This document shows, piece after piece, positions 44,901-52,683 of a stretch of DNA of 64,000 bases. Within the stretch, counting starts at the first letter, position 1; each line of letters starts with the position of its first letter. This DNA comes from a bacterium (GTDB lineage: Bacteria > Zhuqueibacterota > QNDG01 > JAFGCO01), in NCBI GenBank assembly GCA_016932575.1, contig JAFGCO010000070.1, positions 1 through 64,000 on the forward strand, written 5' to 3'. The notes under the pieces were generated by a model, which had not been told where the DNA came from, did no database searches, and saw only the letters and a program-made list of their open reading frames with translations. The position numbers were made by a program, and so were the translations under genes.

Positions 44901-44934
44901 AGAAATTCAGCTCGGGTTTTCAGTTGAATTTTAA
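41929..44934 (+). CDS. TonB-dependent receptor with carboxypeptidase-like N-terminal domain
   Basis: Outer-membrane active transporter, 1001 residues, ATG after GGAGG. A signal peptide (FGLALLMLMNIGMGYGA) precedes a carboxypeptidase-regulatory-like domain (~28-105: GKIMGVVTDA, LPGANVMIQGTSLGAATDVNG, YELRVTMMGY). The possible TonB box (DVVTVVAERP) follows. The plug has LPVQSMQDVLALQAGVV, FHIRGGRANEVVFLVDGMEV and YGKAMSGIVNIITREGG. The barrel fills the rest and ends in an aromatic-Phe signature (IQLGFSVEF). No SusD gene is adjacent. The next three genes all look like envelope partners. Likely substrate: pectic oligosaccharides, from context. Confidence 0.9.
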   Translation: MQKRGLTICYFGLALLMLMNIGMGYGAVTGKIMGVVTDARENVPLPGANVMIQGTSLGAATDVNGQYSIINVPPGIYELRVTMMGYQETIIQEVRVRIGLSSSIDVGLNQTVIETGDVVTVVAERPLVQPDETFSISSVGAEDIKDLPVQSMQDVLALQAGVVRDRNDFHIRGGRANEVVFLVDGMEVTDVYEGKSMGATVEKDAIQEMQLVSGTFNAEYGKAMSGIVNIITREGGNRYSGKLNVYAGDYVSGDDIYSVLKDVAPGPEDPETGVITEVECLENPLDNLNLTLNTDFTLSGPFPFLGEKFSFFANGRYVSSDGYLYGSRWFTPQGLPGDRSAVPMTARESYSALGKLTYHMTSNLKMNYQLMFDKSHEPIRSYVRDYKYVPEGLRQEFSESYTHMFSVTHALSQNTFYELRLAGMYRQADSYLYEDPGKTPGWLVKEAEGDPFDPYTDEGSAKLDSLQQNSVTYSWVIDPDNPEGYIHPDSVNTPTSFSFQHAGTERKHTYRDYGFVSAKFDITSQINSANQIKAGFEAKIHELKMDEYDLIAKKNETGTQDIIPYTPDIPLTTSLSRDQYSYNPMEFSAYIQDKIELKEMIINVGLRFDYFDPDAAIPTDIRDPDIIRPLKEENIYKNWDAAHADTLSQVALEDYMEGLDQYTIEERKNFMRKDVDAKMHISPRIGIAYPITDKGIIHFSYGHFLGMPGFQYLYNDADYKMASGGGNRLIGNPDLEPEKTVHYEIGLQQQLGNDIGLDVTLFYKDTRDWVGSSPLYKTVSPAIGYSKYVNKDYSNVYGMTLDLEKRFSRSFSARVFYAYQLAEGTYSDPKDAFDDVYNSGDPEEERIALIPMNWDQHHTLNAYMTMNTHGWTLTATARYQSGRPYTPEIAKAEATGGASYVGWTANSQRIPASSSLDLRILKSIPVGSLSFQFYAVAYNVLDQRGVRGVFANTGQPDYDSNTDADYHGYDSERIGSYNEQLRRPDHYQPPREIQLGFSVEF

Positions 44935-44991
44935 TCCGACATCATGACGGTTGCTTATGAATGTTTCCGAATAAAAACGAAGGAGTATATA

Positions 44992-47900
44992 ATGAATAGA
45001 AATTTTAGGCTTGGCCTCATCTGGATATATTTTATGCTGATGTTCGGCGTCATCTGTTTTTACGGACAGGTGGATCAATTGCACGGCGACCAGGATTACA
45101 GCACGTACGGTGTGCATTCCGGAAATCAGATTCGAACCTCGTTCTGGAATGACGGACAAATCGGATACAGAAATCCTGAAACCCAGGAACAGGTTCGCGG
45201 CGAGTGGCCGATCAACAGCGGACATTTTTATATTGCCAAAATTTCTTCCTATTTCGGTTCTGAAGTATACTGCGAAGACGGCATCATCCGGCCGATTGTC
45301 TCGGAAGCCAACGGGACGCGGGCAGGAAATCCTGCGGAACACAGCTCAGGGGACGCTTCCGAAGACGGAGAATACTGGTCGATGTGTCCGCTTCCGGGTT
45401 TTTATAATATGAATCCCCCGCCTGAAGAAGCAGATCAGCCCTGGGTAGCCATGTTTCCCAAAAGGTGGTCGTGGCCGTACACATGGCCTGATAAAATGGG
45501 CGATGCAGCAGATCCGGGCTGGCATGGCTTCTGGAACGGCTATTTCGGCAAGGATGAAAGCAAAGCCGCTGATCAGGAAAGTTATTATCTCATGGATGAT
45601 TATAATAACCGGGAATTTCCGTTTTATCCAGACTCCACGAACCGGAACAGACGGGGCCTGGGCCTGCGGGTCACTGTTCGCGGGATGCAGTGGAATCAGA
45701 GTCTGGTGGAAGACGCCATTTTCTGGCTCTTTGATGCGGAAAACGTGGGCACGTATAATCATAAAAAAATGGCATTCGGTATCAATTGCGGTCCCGATAT
45801 TGGCGGCGACAGTGATGATGATGGCGGTTCCTATGATCTGGTCAATGATGTGGCCTATCAATATGATGGGGATTTCTACGGCAGTACCGGCTGGTATCCG
45901 GTTGGTCTTTTGGGGCTTGCGTTTTTAGAAACCCCGGGCAATCCTTATGACGGTATTGACAATGACGGGGATGGCGCGACGTATGCAGGGGGCCAGACGT
46001 TGACAACAGAGATGTTTCAGTCCCGGACCGTCAATGAGGGGGATACGATTATTATGATCGATTATAATACGTATGAACGCTCAAAAATGCCTATGCCGGC
46101 CGAAGGTGTGACCATCACTTATGCGGATAAGGATTATTCATTTCTTCCGGGAGAGCTCGAAGAGACTCCACAGAATTTGATTGATGACGATCTGGACGGT
46201 CTTATCGATGAAAACAACGGAAGACTGGTGGGAACCGGTGATGCCGCCTATCATGTTTACCTGTATGAAGGATTAAAATATGTGGATTATTATACCGGAG
46301 ACGGCTTGGATAATCCGATGATCGACGAACGGCGCGATGATGGAATCGACAACAACAATGACTGGGATCCGTTAATCGATGATGTGGGACTGGACGGAAA
46401 GGCAGAAACATTTGATGAAGGCGAGAGCGATGGTGTGGCCACTTCGGGATTTGGAACTGATCGTCCCGGTGAGCCCAATATCGATAAAACGGATATCGAT
46501 GAATCCGATCAGATCGGCCTGACGTCATTTATCCTGTTTGACTGTCATGATCCCTATCAGTTATACAATGATGAGAAATTATGGACCGCTGTGGAACCCG
46601 GTTATCTTGACCCGACATTCGGCATCGGCAATACGGACATTATGATGGGATCTGCTTATTTCACTCTTGCGCCCCGGGAAATCAGACGGGTATCATTCGC
46701 CCTGCTTTTTGGCGCATACAGTCCCGGAAATTTAACCGCAGATCTTATTCGTAATAAACAAGGTGCCCAGGCAGCTTATAATGCGAACTACCAGTTTGCC
46801 AAAGCGCCTCCGCTGCCTATAGTGACTTATCTTGCTGAAGACGGCAAGGTCACATTATACTGGACAAAGGATGCGGAAAATTTCAGAGATCCGCTGACCG
46901 GGTATGATTTTGAGGGGTATAAAATTTACCGTTCCACAGATCCGGCCTGGAATGATATGGAAACGATTACCGATGGTTACGGAACCCCGACGAGCTTCCG
47001 TCAGCCGATTGCGCAGTTTGACAAGGAAAACCAGATCACAGGTTTTTCCCAAACCTCATATTTTGGCGTGCAATTTTATTACGGTTCGGATACAGGACTT
47101 GCACATAGCTGGACAGACACCACAGTGATGAACGGTCAGCAGTATTATTATGCGGTTACTGCCTATGATCACGGAGCAGATTCTTTGGGTGTTTTTCCTT
47201 CTGAATGTTCAAAGTACTTGAGCATCAATGCTGACGGAACCGTTGAAAAAGATTCAAATGTGGTTATTGTCTGTCCTGAAGCTCCTTCAGCTGGTTTTGA
47301 GAATGCCAGTTTTAAGGTTACCTGGAAGGAAGGCAGTACAACCAACGCAACAATTGCTGTTCCTATCGAGAATAATTCAATGGTCAATGACGGAACCTAT
47401 GAGATCACTTTTGAAGACACGCTGATTAAAGATAGGTTATGGATGATTCCGTATACCAAGAATTTCACTTTAACGGACGTAACTCACGGAGGACGAGATA
47501 CGTTAATTCTGCGGAGTACGGATTTTGAAACGTTGTTGGATTTGCCGGATAATCCGGGTCTTCATTTTATACTGCAGAATAAGGCGAGTATCGGGCTGAA
47601 TATAGATTCCACAGCATGGAAGAATCCAGAAGAGGATTCACCCAATATTTTCGATATTTCATTTCAGCCTGCCTATTTAATTGCAAAAGGACAGATGGTT
47701 GCAGGAACCTACCTGTCCCATGATTACCGGATTGTGTTTGGAAATGCCGGATTGGCCACGTCTTCAGAATTCGGCGATTTTCCTGCGATGGATGTGAATT
47801 TTAAAGTGTATAATGCTTCGGCCAACGAAGAAATTGCATTTAGCTTTGATGAAAGAGATGGTGAGGGCGGGGTATTCTCTGCTTTTACAGCAGGGGCCTT

Positions 47901-48432
47901 GAGTGACAGAATTTATTTTCTTGAAAAAGACGAACATGATTCTCTTATCATAACGATTCAGTTTGAATTGAAGCGGGCTGGATCGGATTCTCTCACAAGA
48001 AATCCAGAAAGCGGCGATACTCTGCATCTGGTTCTGAATAAGCCGTTTCTTTCTCATGATGTCGCTCTATTTTCTACAAGGGCCGCTCATATTGATGAGG
48101 ATAAAGCAAAATCTGAGCTGGATAATATTAAAGTGGTGCCCAATCCCTATATTGTAAGCAATTCTTGGGAACCCAGGAATCTCTATTCTTCAGGCCGGGG
48201 CCGCCGTTCACTCCACTTTATTCATCTGCCAAAAGAATGTACAATCCGGATTTTTACGATTCAGGGTCAACTTGTTCAAAAACTCACGCACAACAGTACC
48301 ATCTGGGATGGCACTGAAGATTGGGATATGTTATCTAAAGACAAACTGGATATTGCCTACGGCATCTATTTTTATCATGTAGAAGTCCCTGGCATTGGCA
48401 ACAAGATCGGGAAGTTCGCAGTGATTAAGTGA
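44992..48432 (+). CDS. Large surface protein with Asp-rich calcium repeats and T9SS-like C-terminus
   Basis: ATG 44992 (AAGGAG 6 bases upstream) is chosen over 44944 and yields 1146 residues with a signal peptide (LIWIYFMLMFGVICFYG). The N-terminal third has many Trp/Tyr-rich strands. Residues ~320-510 hold repeated Asp-rich loops (YDGIDNDGDG, IDDDLDGLIDENNG, DDGIDNNNDWDPLIDD) like thrombospondin-3/EF-hand calcium sites. An Fn3-like domain starts near 604 (VTLYWTKDAEN ... FEGYKIYRS). The end (VVPNPYIVSN ... GKFAVIK) is a variant T9SS/FlgD-like sorting domain. It sits between the TonB receptor and a PorV-like gene. No family is recognised beyond this; a SusD-like lid or receptor partner is inferred only from position. 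Confidence 0.75.
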   Translation: MNRNFRLGLIWIYFMLMFGVICFYGQVDQLHGDQDYSTYGVHSGNQIRTSFWNDGQIGYRNPETQEQVRGEWPINSGHFYIAKISSYFGSEVYCEDGIIRPIVSEANGTRAGNPAEHSSGDASEDGEYWSMCPLPGFYNMNPPPEEADQPWVAMFPKRWSWPYTWPDKMGDAADPGWHGFWNGYFGKDESKAADQESYYLMDDYNNREFPFYPDSTNRNRRGLGLRVTVRGMQWNQSLVEDAIFWLFDAENVGTYNHKKMAFGINCGPDIGGDSDDDGGSYDLVNDVAYQYDGDFYGSTGWYPVGLLGLAFLETPGNPYDGIDNDGDGATYAGGQTLTTEMFQSRTVNEGDTIIMIDYNTYERSKMPMPAEGVTITYADKDYSFLPGELEETPQNLIDDDLDGLIDENNGRLVGTGDAAYHVYLYEGLKYVDYYTGDGLDNPMIDERRDDGIDNNNDWDPLIDDVGLDGKAETFDEGESDGVATSGFGTDRPGEPNIDKTDIDESDQIGLTSFILFDCHDPYQLYNDEKLWTAVEPGYLDPTFGIGNTDIMMGSAYFTLAPREIRRVSFALLFGAYSPGNLTADLIRNKQGAQAAYNANYQFAKAPPLPIVTYLAEDGKVTLYWTKDAENFRDPLTGYDFEGYKIYRSTDPAWNDMETITDGYGTPTSFRQPIAQFDKENQITGFSQTSYFGVQFYYGSDTGLAHSWTDTTVMNGQQYYYAVTAYDHGADSLGVFPSECSKYLSINADGTVEKDSNVVIVCPEAPSAGFENASFKVTWKEGSTTNATIAVPIENNSMVNDGTYEITFEDTLIKDRLWMIPYTKNFTLTDVTHGGRDTLILRSTDFETLLDLPDNPGLHFILQNKASIGLNIDSTAWKNPEEDSPNIFDISFQPAYLIAKGQMVAGTYLSHDYRIVFGNAGLATSSEFGDFPAMDVNFKVYNASANEEIAFSFDERDGEGGVFSAFTAGALSDRIYFLEKDEHDSLIITIQFELKRAGSDSLTRNPESGDTLHLVLNKPFLSHDVALFSTRAAHIDEDKAKSELDNIKVVPNPYIVSNSWEPRNLYSSGRGRRSLHFIHLPKECTIRIFTIQGQLVQKLTHNSTIWDGTEDWDMLSKDKLDIAYGIYFYHVEVPGIGNKIGKFAVIK

Positions 48433-48508
48433 CAGGTTTATTATCGATGAATCGTAATGAATATCGGAAGGTTTTTCAAAGCCCGAAAGATAAAAAGGAG
48501 CTTGAAAC

Positions 48509-49600
48509 ATGAAAAGAATAATTGTTATGTTGGTCGGCATTCTGCTGATCTCCTCTTTTGGACTGACCGATGAAGTCAGCAAGGTGGGGACAACAGCAGC
48601 AGGTTTTTTAAATATAGATGTGGGTGCACAGGCTGTGTCTATGGGAGGTGCTTATGTCTCCATTGCTGAAGATGCCACAGCCATGTACTGGAATCCCTCC
48701 GGAATCGCCCGCGCGAATCAGTTAGAAGCACTGTTTCAGCATACCAAATGGATTGCGGATGTCAGTGTCAATTATCTCGGTCTTGTCATACCTGTGCGGA
48801 ACATTGGATCTTTTGGAGTGAATATTAATTCACTTACCATGGACGACATGGAGCGAACCACTGTTGATCGTCCTGATGGGACAGGAGAAATGTTTTCTGC
48901 AGGCAGCAGTGCATTGGGGATTTGTTTTGCCCGAAACCTGACAGACCGGTTTTCGATTGGCTTCAACGTGAAATATATCACCGAGAAAATTTACGACAAC
49001 AGTGCCCATGGAGTTGCTTTTGACGTGGGCACGCTGTTTGACACCCCATTCAGCGGATTAAAGATTGGGATGAGTATTACCAACTATGGACCCAAGATGC
49101 GGATGAAAGGCCAGGACTTATTGACCCAGGTGGATATTGATCCAAAGATTGCCGGGAACAATGAAAACATCAATGCCGATCTCAGGACAGATGCGTTTGA
49201 TCTGCCGCTGATGTTCCGGGTGGGTGTTTCAATGGATGTTTTGAAGGGTCTGGCAAACAGCAATTTGATTCTTGCTGTGGACGCATTGCATCCCAACAAC
49301 AGTGTCGAATCTTTGAACATCGGCATTGAATATACATTAAACAATATGATATTCTTTAGGCTGGGCCATTCCAATCTGGGACGGTATAATGATGAAAAAC
49401 GAATTCTATTACCTGATGGATATGAGAAAATTAAGATTGATAAAAAGTTTGGAGTCGCTGAAGGATACGAGGGCGGTCTCAGTTTAGGTGGCGGAATAAA
49501 GTACAATCTGGGCAGCTCATCGATGGTTTTTGATTATGCGTTTAAAGATTTTGGTATTCTTAATAATGTGCAGATATTTACACTGGGATTAAAATTTTAA
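48509..49600 (+). CDS. PorV/PorQ-family outer-membrane protein
   Basis: A 363-residue beta-barrel protein behind AAGGAG, with a signal peptide (MLVGILLISSFGLTD). The N-terminus has the family signature: AGFLNIDVGAQAVSMGGAY, EDATAMYWNPSGIAR. Regular amphipathic strands follow and it ends in an aromatic-rich strand (VQIFTLGLKF). PorV proteins act as shuttles or attachment factors for T9SS cargo, so a copy in a locus with ten sorting-domain proteins fits well. A generic UPF0164/FadL-like barrel is the alternative. It is followed by a terminator hairpin at 49658. Confidence 0.85.
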   Translation: MKRIIVMLVGILLISSFGLTDEVSKVGTTAAGFLNIDVGAQAVSMGGAYVSIAEDATAMYWNPSGIARANQLEALFQHTKWIADVSVNYLGLVIPVRNIGSFGVNINSLTMDDMERTTVDRPDGTGEMFSAGSSALGICFARNLTDRFSIGFNVKYITEKIYDNSAHGVAFDVGTLFDTPFSGLKIGMSITNYGPKMRMKGQDLLTQVDIDPKIAGNNENINADLRTDAFDLPLMFRVGVSMDVLKGLANSNLILAVDALHPNNSVESLNIGIEYTLNNMIFFRLGHSNLGRYNDEKRILLPDGYEKIKIDKKFGVAEGYEGGLSLGGGIKYNLGSSSMVFDYAFKDFGILNNVQIFTLGLKF

Positions 49601-49657
49601 CAGGCATTATTAAATACAGCAGTTAGCGATCAAATTATCATTAAGTCATGCTTTTAC

Positions 49658-49710
49658 ATCCGGCAGGGCCATTATTTCAAGGGTGTATGTCTCTGCCGGA
49701 TATATTTTTT
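49658..49710 (+). terminator. Terminator hairpin after the PorV-like gene
   Basis: ATCCGGCAG (49658-49666) pairs with CTGCCGGAT (49693-49701) around a 26-base loop, followed by ATATTTTTT. The long loop is unusual, but stem plus T-run look like an intrinsic terminator. Confidence 0.6.
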
Positions 49711-49745
49711 ATAAATCATCCAATGATTGCTCTTTTTAAATAACA

Positions 49746-51308
49746 ATGGATATTCAAACAGAATCCGGTATGAGAAAAACAATTCAAAATTTGAGACGGA
49801 TTATTTTCTGGATCCTGGTAGTTGTTTTGGGATTTGGGAATGGGTGTGTGCGCCAATCTGATCGTGATAATGAACCGGTTCTGGCGAAAATCGGTGATCA
49901 GCGTCTGACAATCAGAGAATTTCAGGACAGGACGGAGCTGACCCCGCGTCCGAAATATCCGGCATTGAATGATGAGGAAACAAAGCGCGTTTATTTAAAT
50001 AACCTCATTGTTGAAAAATTAATGGCTAAAGAGGGGTATCAGGGAGAAAGAGAACAGAGGCTTATTCAGAATCCGGTTTTCCGGGCCCGGATTAAGGGAT
50101 TACAAGAGCAAAAAATGCGTGAACAGCTTTATATGGAAGTTGCCCTGGAAAATACAACAATCGACAGCCAAGAAATACAAAGCATACTTCCCATGGCCGG
50201 GAGAGAATATCATGTGTCTTATTATTCCATTCATGATGATTCGCTGGCTGTAAAGGTCGGTAATGCATTGGAAAAAGATTCAAAGAATTTTAACAATTTG
50301 TTTCGTGAGATATCCCCGGATCAGCCTGTTTCTCAAAAGGTAATCAAATTCAGTGATCCGGATCCCATTGCCGTGCATCAGGCAGTATTTTCACGTCTTC
50401 TGGATATCGGACAAGTCATCGGGCCATTGAAGATTGAGGACAATTACCATTTGGTCATCAGAGTGGATGATTGGAAATACTATCCCATGGTTAATGAAAT
50501 TGATGTCCGGAAACGGTGGCATACTGTTGAAAATAAGTTAATAGAGAAAAAGGCCAATCGTCAATGGAATAAATATGTTGCAGATGTAATGAAGGGGAAG
50601 CGAGTTGAATTTGAAAAAGCGGCTTTTAATCAGCTTTCCAGGATATTTTTTGATGTCAGAAATACAAACAATCAGCTTTTTAAAAATCAGATTTTAAAAA
50701 ACTTTTTAAGCAGTGGAGAGAAAGAAATTACATTTGATAATCAAATTTATAAAAATATCAATTTGGATCAGCCATTTTTCCGTATCAACGGAGATATCTG
50801 GACAATCAGGGATTTTAGAGAAGCGTATATGTCTCATCCGCTGGTTTTTCGATATAAGTCCACCACGTTCAAGCATTTTCAGAAAGATTTTTACAGAGCG
50901 ATTGTGGATATGGTTCGCGATTATTTTCTGACAAAAAAGGCCTATCAAAGAAAAATTGACCGGCATCCTGATGTAAGAAGAACCAAAGTCATGTGGGAAG
51001 ATGCTTATGTGGCCGCCTATCACAGGGATTGCTATTTAGCGGCAAGGGCTGCAAAAAAAGACAGTTTAGATGCAGATGCCATGAATAAAAACTACCGTTA
51101 TTTAAACCTCTATGCAGACAGTTTACAGAAAGCATACAGCGATCAGATCGAATTGAATATAGAGGCCCTTCACAACATTCAATTGACGGAAATTGACCTG
51201 ATTGCAATGAAACCGAATATGCCATATCCACGGGCTGTACCTATGTTTCCTGAGTTTGTGCACGACAGTCACCTGGATTATGGCTCGCCAATGAAATCGG
51301 TCGATTGA
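49746..51308 (+). CDS. SurA/PpiC-like peptidyl-prolyl isomerase lipoprotein
   Basis: A 520-residue protein whose N-terminus (IIFWILVVVLGFGNGC) ends in a lipobox-like Cys. The SurA-like N-terminal helix region is visible (VLAKIGDQRLTIREFQDRTE, VYLNNLIVEKLMAKEGY). A parvulin-like region follows near residues 155-255 (EYHVSYYSIHDDSLAVKVGNAL, HQAVFSRLLDIGQVIGPLKIEDNYHLVIRVDD as blocks), then a second helical part (DIWTIRDFREAYMSHP). Such proteins chaperone outer-membrane barrels. Its place after the receptor and PorV-like genes suggests dedicated folding help, though the hairpin upstream may separate transcription. ATG 49770 is an alternative start. Confidence 0.7.
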   Translation: MDIQTESGMRKTIQNLRRIIFWILVVVLGFGNGCVRQSDRDNEPVLAKIGDQRLTIREFQDRTELTPRPKYPALNDEETKRVYLNNLIVEKLMAKEGYQGEREQRLIQNPVFRARIKGLQEQKMREQLYMEVALENTTIDSQEIQSILPMAGREYHVSYYSIHDDSLAVKVGNALEKDSKNFNNLFREISPDQPVSQKVIKFSDPDPIAVHQAVFSRLLDIGQVIGPLKIEDNYHLVIRVDDWKYYPMVNEIDVRKRWHTVENKLIEKKANRQWNKYVADVMKGKRVEFEKAAFNQLSRIFFDVRNTNNQLFKNQILKNFLSSGEKEITFDNQIYKNINLDQPFFRINGDIWTIRDFREAYMSHPLVFRYKSTTFKHFQKDFYRAIVDMVRDYFLTKKAYQRKIDRHPDVRRTKVMWEDAYVAAYHRDCYLAARAAKKDSLDADAMNKNYRYLNLYADSLQKAYSDQIELNIEALHNIQLTEIDLIAMKPNMPYPRAVPMFPEFVHDSHLDYGSPMKSVD

Positions 51309-51523
51309 TATAGAATGTTGCTTTGGCCTTTTATATAACATGATTATTTACAGATGATTTTATTTTTAAAATAAGTCGATATTTTTATTGAACAGTAGAG
51401 TATCAATTATGTTATATGTATATAAGAGCATTTCGGTCTGGGTGAAAAGGGATGAAAGAAAAGAGTTTTAGTCATATCATGCATTTACCAATTTGTCCTG
51501 ATAAGGGAGTGAGGAGGAAGAAC
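51309..51523. other. 215-bp AT-rich gap, possible promoter
   Basis: Contains TTGAAC at 51388 with TTATAT 18 bases downstream, a possible sigma-70-like promoter for the third enzyme block. No coding signal is seen apart from an upstream in-frame ATG at 51452, which lacks the strong ribosome site of 51524. Confidence 0.3.
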
Positions 51524-52465
51524 ATGGCGAAAGGAAAAGAAATAAAGAAGGCATCGTTTTTATGCGTGCTGTTCATTCTCGTATGCCATCATTATGTTTT
51601 CGCGCAAGATTTTATTTTTGATCAGCTGGATGATGCATGGGGGCTCGTTGTCATGGAGGCGGAGCATTATTCTATGATGGATATTCCGGGAGCCGAATAT
51701 TTTGAACCCGTGACCGAGCCTGATTTTTATACGGGTGAAGGAGCCATGATGGCCATGCCCGAATCCACTGTGTTTGCAGATGCATCAGAAGCTCTTGCCG
51801 GATCCCCAGTTTTAAATTACTATATTAATTTTATCAGAGCCGATTCGGTTTTTATCTGGATCCGGGGCTGCCACGCTGATGGCGGCGATGATTCTTTTCA
51901 TGCCGGTATTGACGGAGAGATTCTGCCGACAACAGAAAGAATCGGTTATCATGGCGAGCCCTATGGCGTCTGGGACTGGCTGGGTATTGCAATGAATAAT
52001 GCAAAACCGGTTTTTTATGTTGATACACCCGGGATACATATTTTTCAGGTTTTTATACGCGAAGGCGGATTTAAATTTGACAAATTTGTTCTGACTACAA
52101 GCCGGGATTATGATCCTCTCCTGGTTCATGGCGAGATGGGACCGGAAGAAACGCTGACTTCCGTAGAACAGCCGGCTGTCAGTCCCGAAAAGGTTGCACT
52201 TTATCAGAATTTTCCCAATCCGTTCAATCCTGTGACGAAAATATCTTATTCTTTAAACGAGCCGGGACATGTCCGTTTGAGCATTTATAATTTATCGGGA
52301 GAGCAGGTTGCCTGTCTGGTCAACGAGGTTCAGAATTCAGGAAGGCATCATGTCATCTGGAATACGTTTGAAGCCAAATACAGACAATTGGTCAGCGGCG
52401 TCTATTTTGCTCAGCTCATGACCGTATCACAGAATAAGACGATTCGATGTATGTTAATGAAGTAG
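51524..52465 (+). CDS. Secreted CBM-like protein with T9SS sorting domain
   Basis: ATG 51524 is chosen for GAGGAGG 6 bases upstream and the signal peptide that follows (FLCVLFILVCHHYVFAQ); an ATG at 51452 would add 24 residues. Residues ~30-210 form a beta-sandwich (WGLVVMEAEHYSMMD, YTGEGAMMAMPE, FIWIRGCHADGGDDSFHAG as separate blocks, and FDKFVLTTSRDYDP). It matches the module at residues ~519-680 of the CE8 enzyme at 20464. The tail (NFPNPFNPVTKISY ... RCMLMK) is a sorting domain. It is a stand-alone surface glycan-binding candidate. Confidence 0.75.
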   Translation: MAKGKEIKKASFLCVLFILVCHHYVFAQDFIFDQLDDAWGLVVMEAEHYSMMDIPGAEYFEPVTEPDFYTGEGAMMAMPESTVFADASEALAGSPVLNYYINFIRADSVFIWIRGCHADGGDDSFHAGIDGEILPTTERIGYHGEPYGVWDWLGIAMNNAKPVFYVDTPGIHIFQVFIREGGFKFDKFVLTTSRDYDPLLVHGEMGPEETLTSVEQPAVSPEKVALYQNFPNPFNPVTKISYSLNEPGHVRLSIYNLSGEQVACLVNEVQNSGRHHVIWNTFEAKYRQLVSGVYFAQLMTVSQNKTIRCMLMK

Positions 52466-52501
52466 CTGTTTTTCGTTAAACGGATATCCGCGATTATTCA
52501 G

Positions 52502-52548
52502 TCCGCTTTGGTGCAATTTTATCATAATACGCAGTAAGCCAAAGCGGA
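52502..52548 (+). terminator. 10-bp inverted repeat between two genes
   Basis: TCCGCTTTGG and CCAAAGCGGA are separated by 27 bases and followed by ATTTATGTTTAC. It lies 37 bp after the CBM-like gene and may be a weak terminator or an operator. There is no long T-run. Confidence 0.45.
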
Positions 52549-52683
52549 ATTTATGTTTACTTTCATTGAGCCGTCCTGCAAACTGGAGAGGTCATTATTT
52601 TTACTCACAGTATCAATCGCCTGATCCCGGAAAAGATCAAGGGAAGTAAAAAAATCATTCCCTTTATACTCATTTTCGTCATT

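Noticed and set aside
44944..44991. ATG 44944 as start of the large surface protein
   Set aside because: ATG 44992 has AAGGAG at 6-base spacing and gives a standard signal peptide; the upstream ATG has neither.
44992..48432. SusD homolog
   Set aside because: The protein is twice the usual SusD length, has Asp-rich calcium loops and Fn3-like parts, and lacks the lipobox and helical TPR character of SusD.
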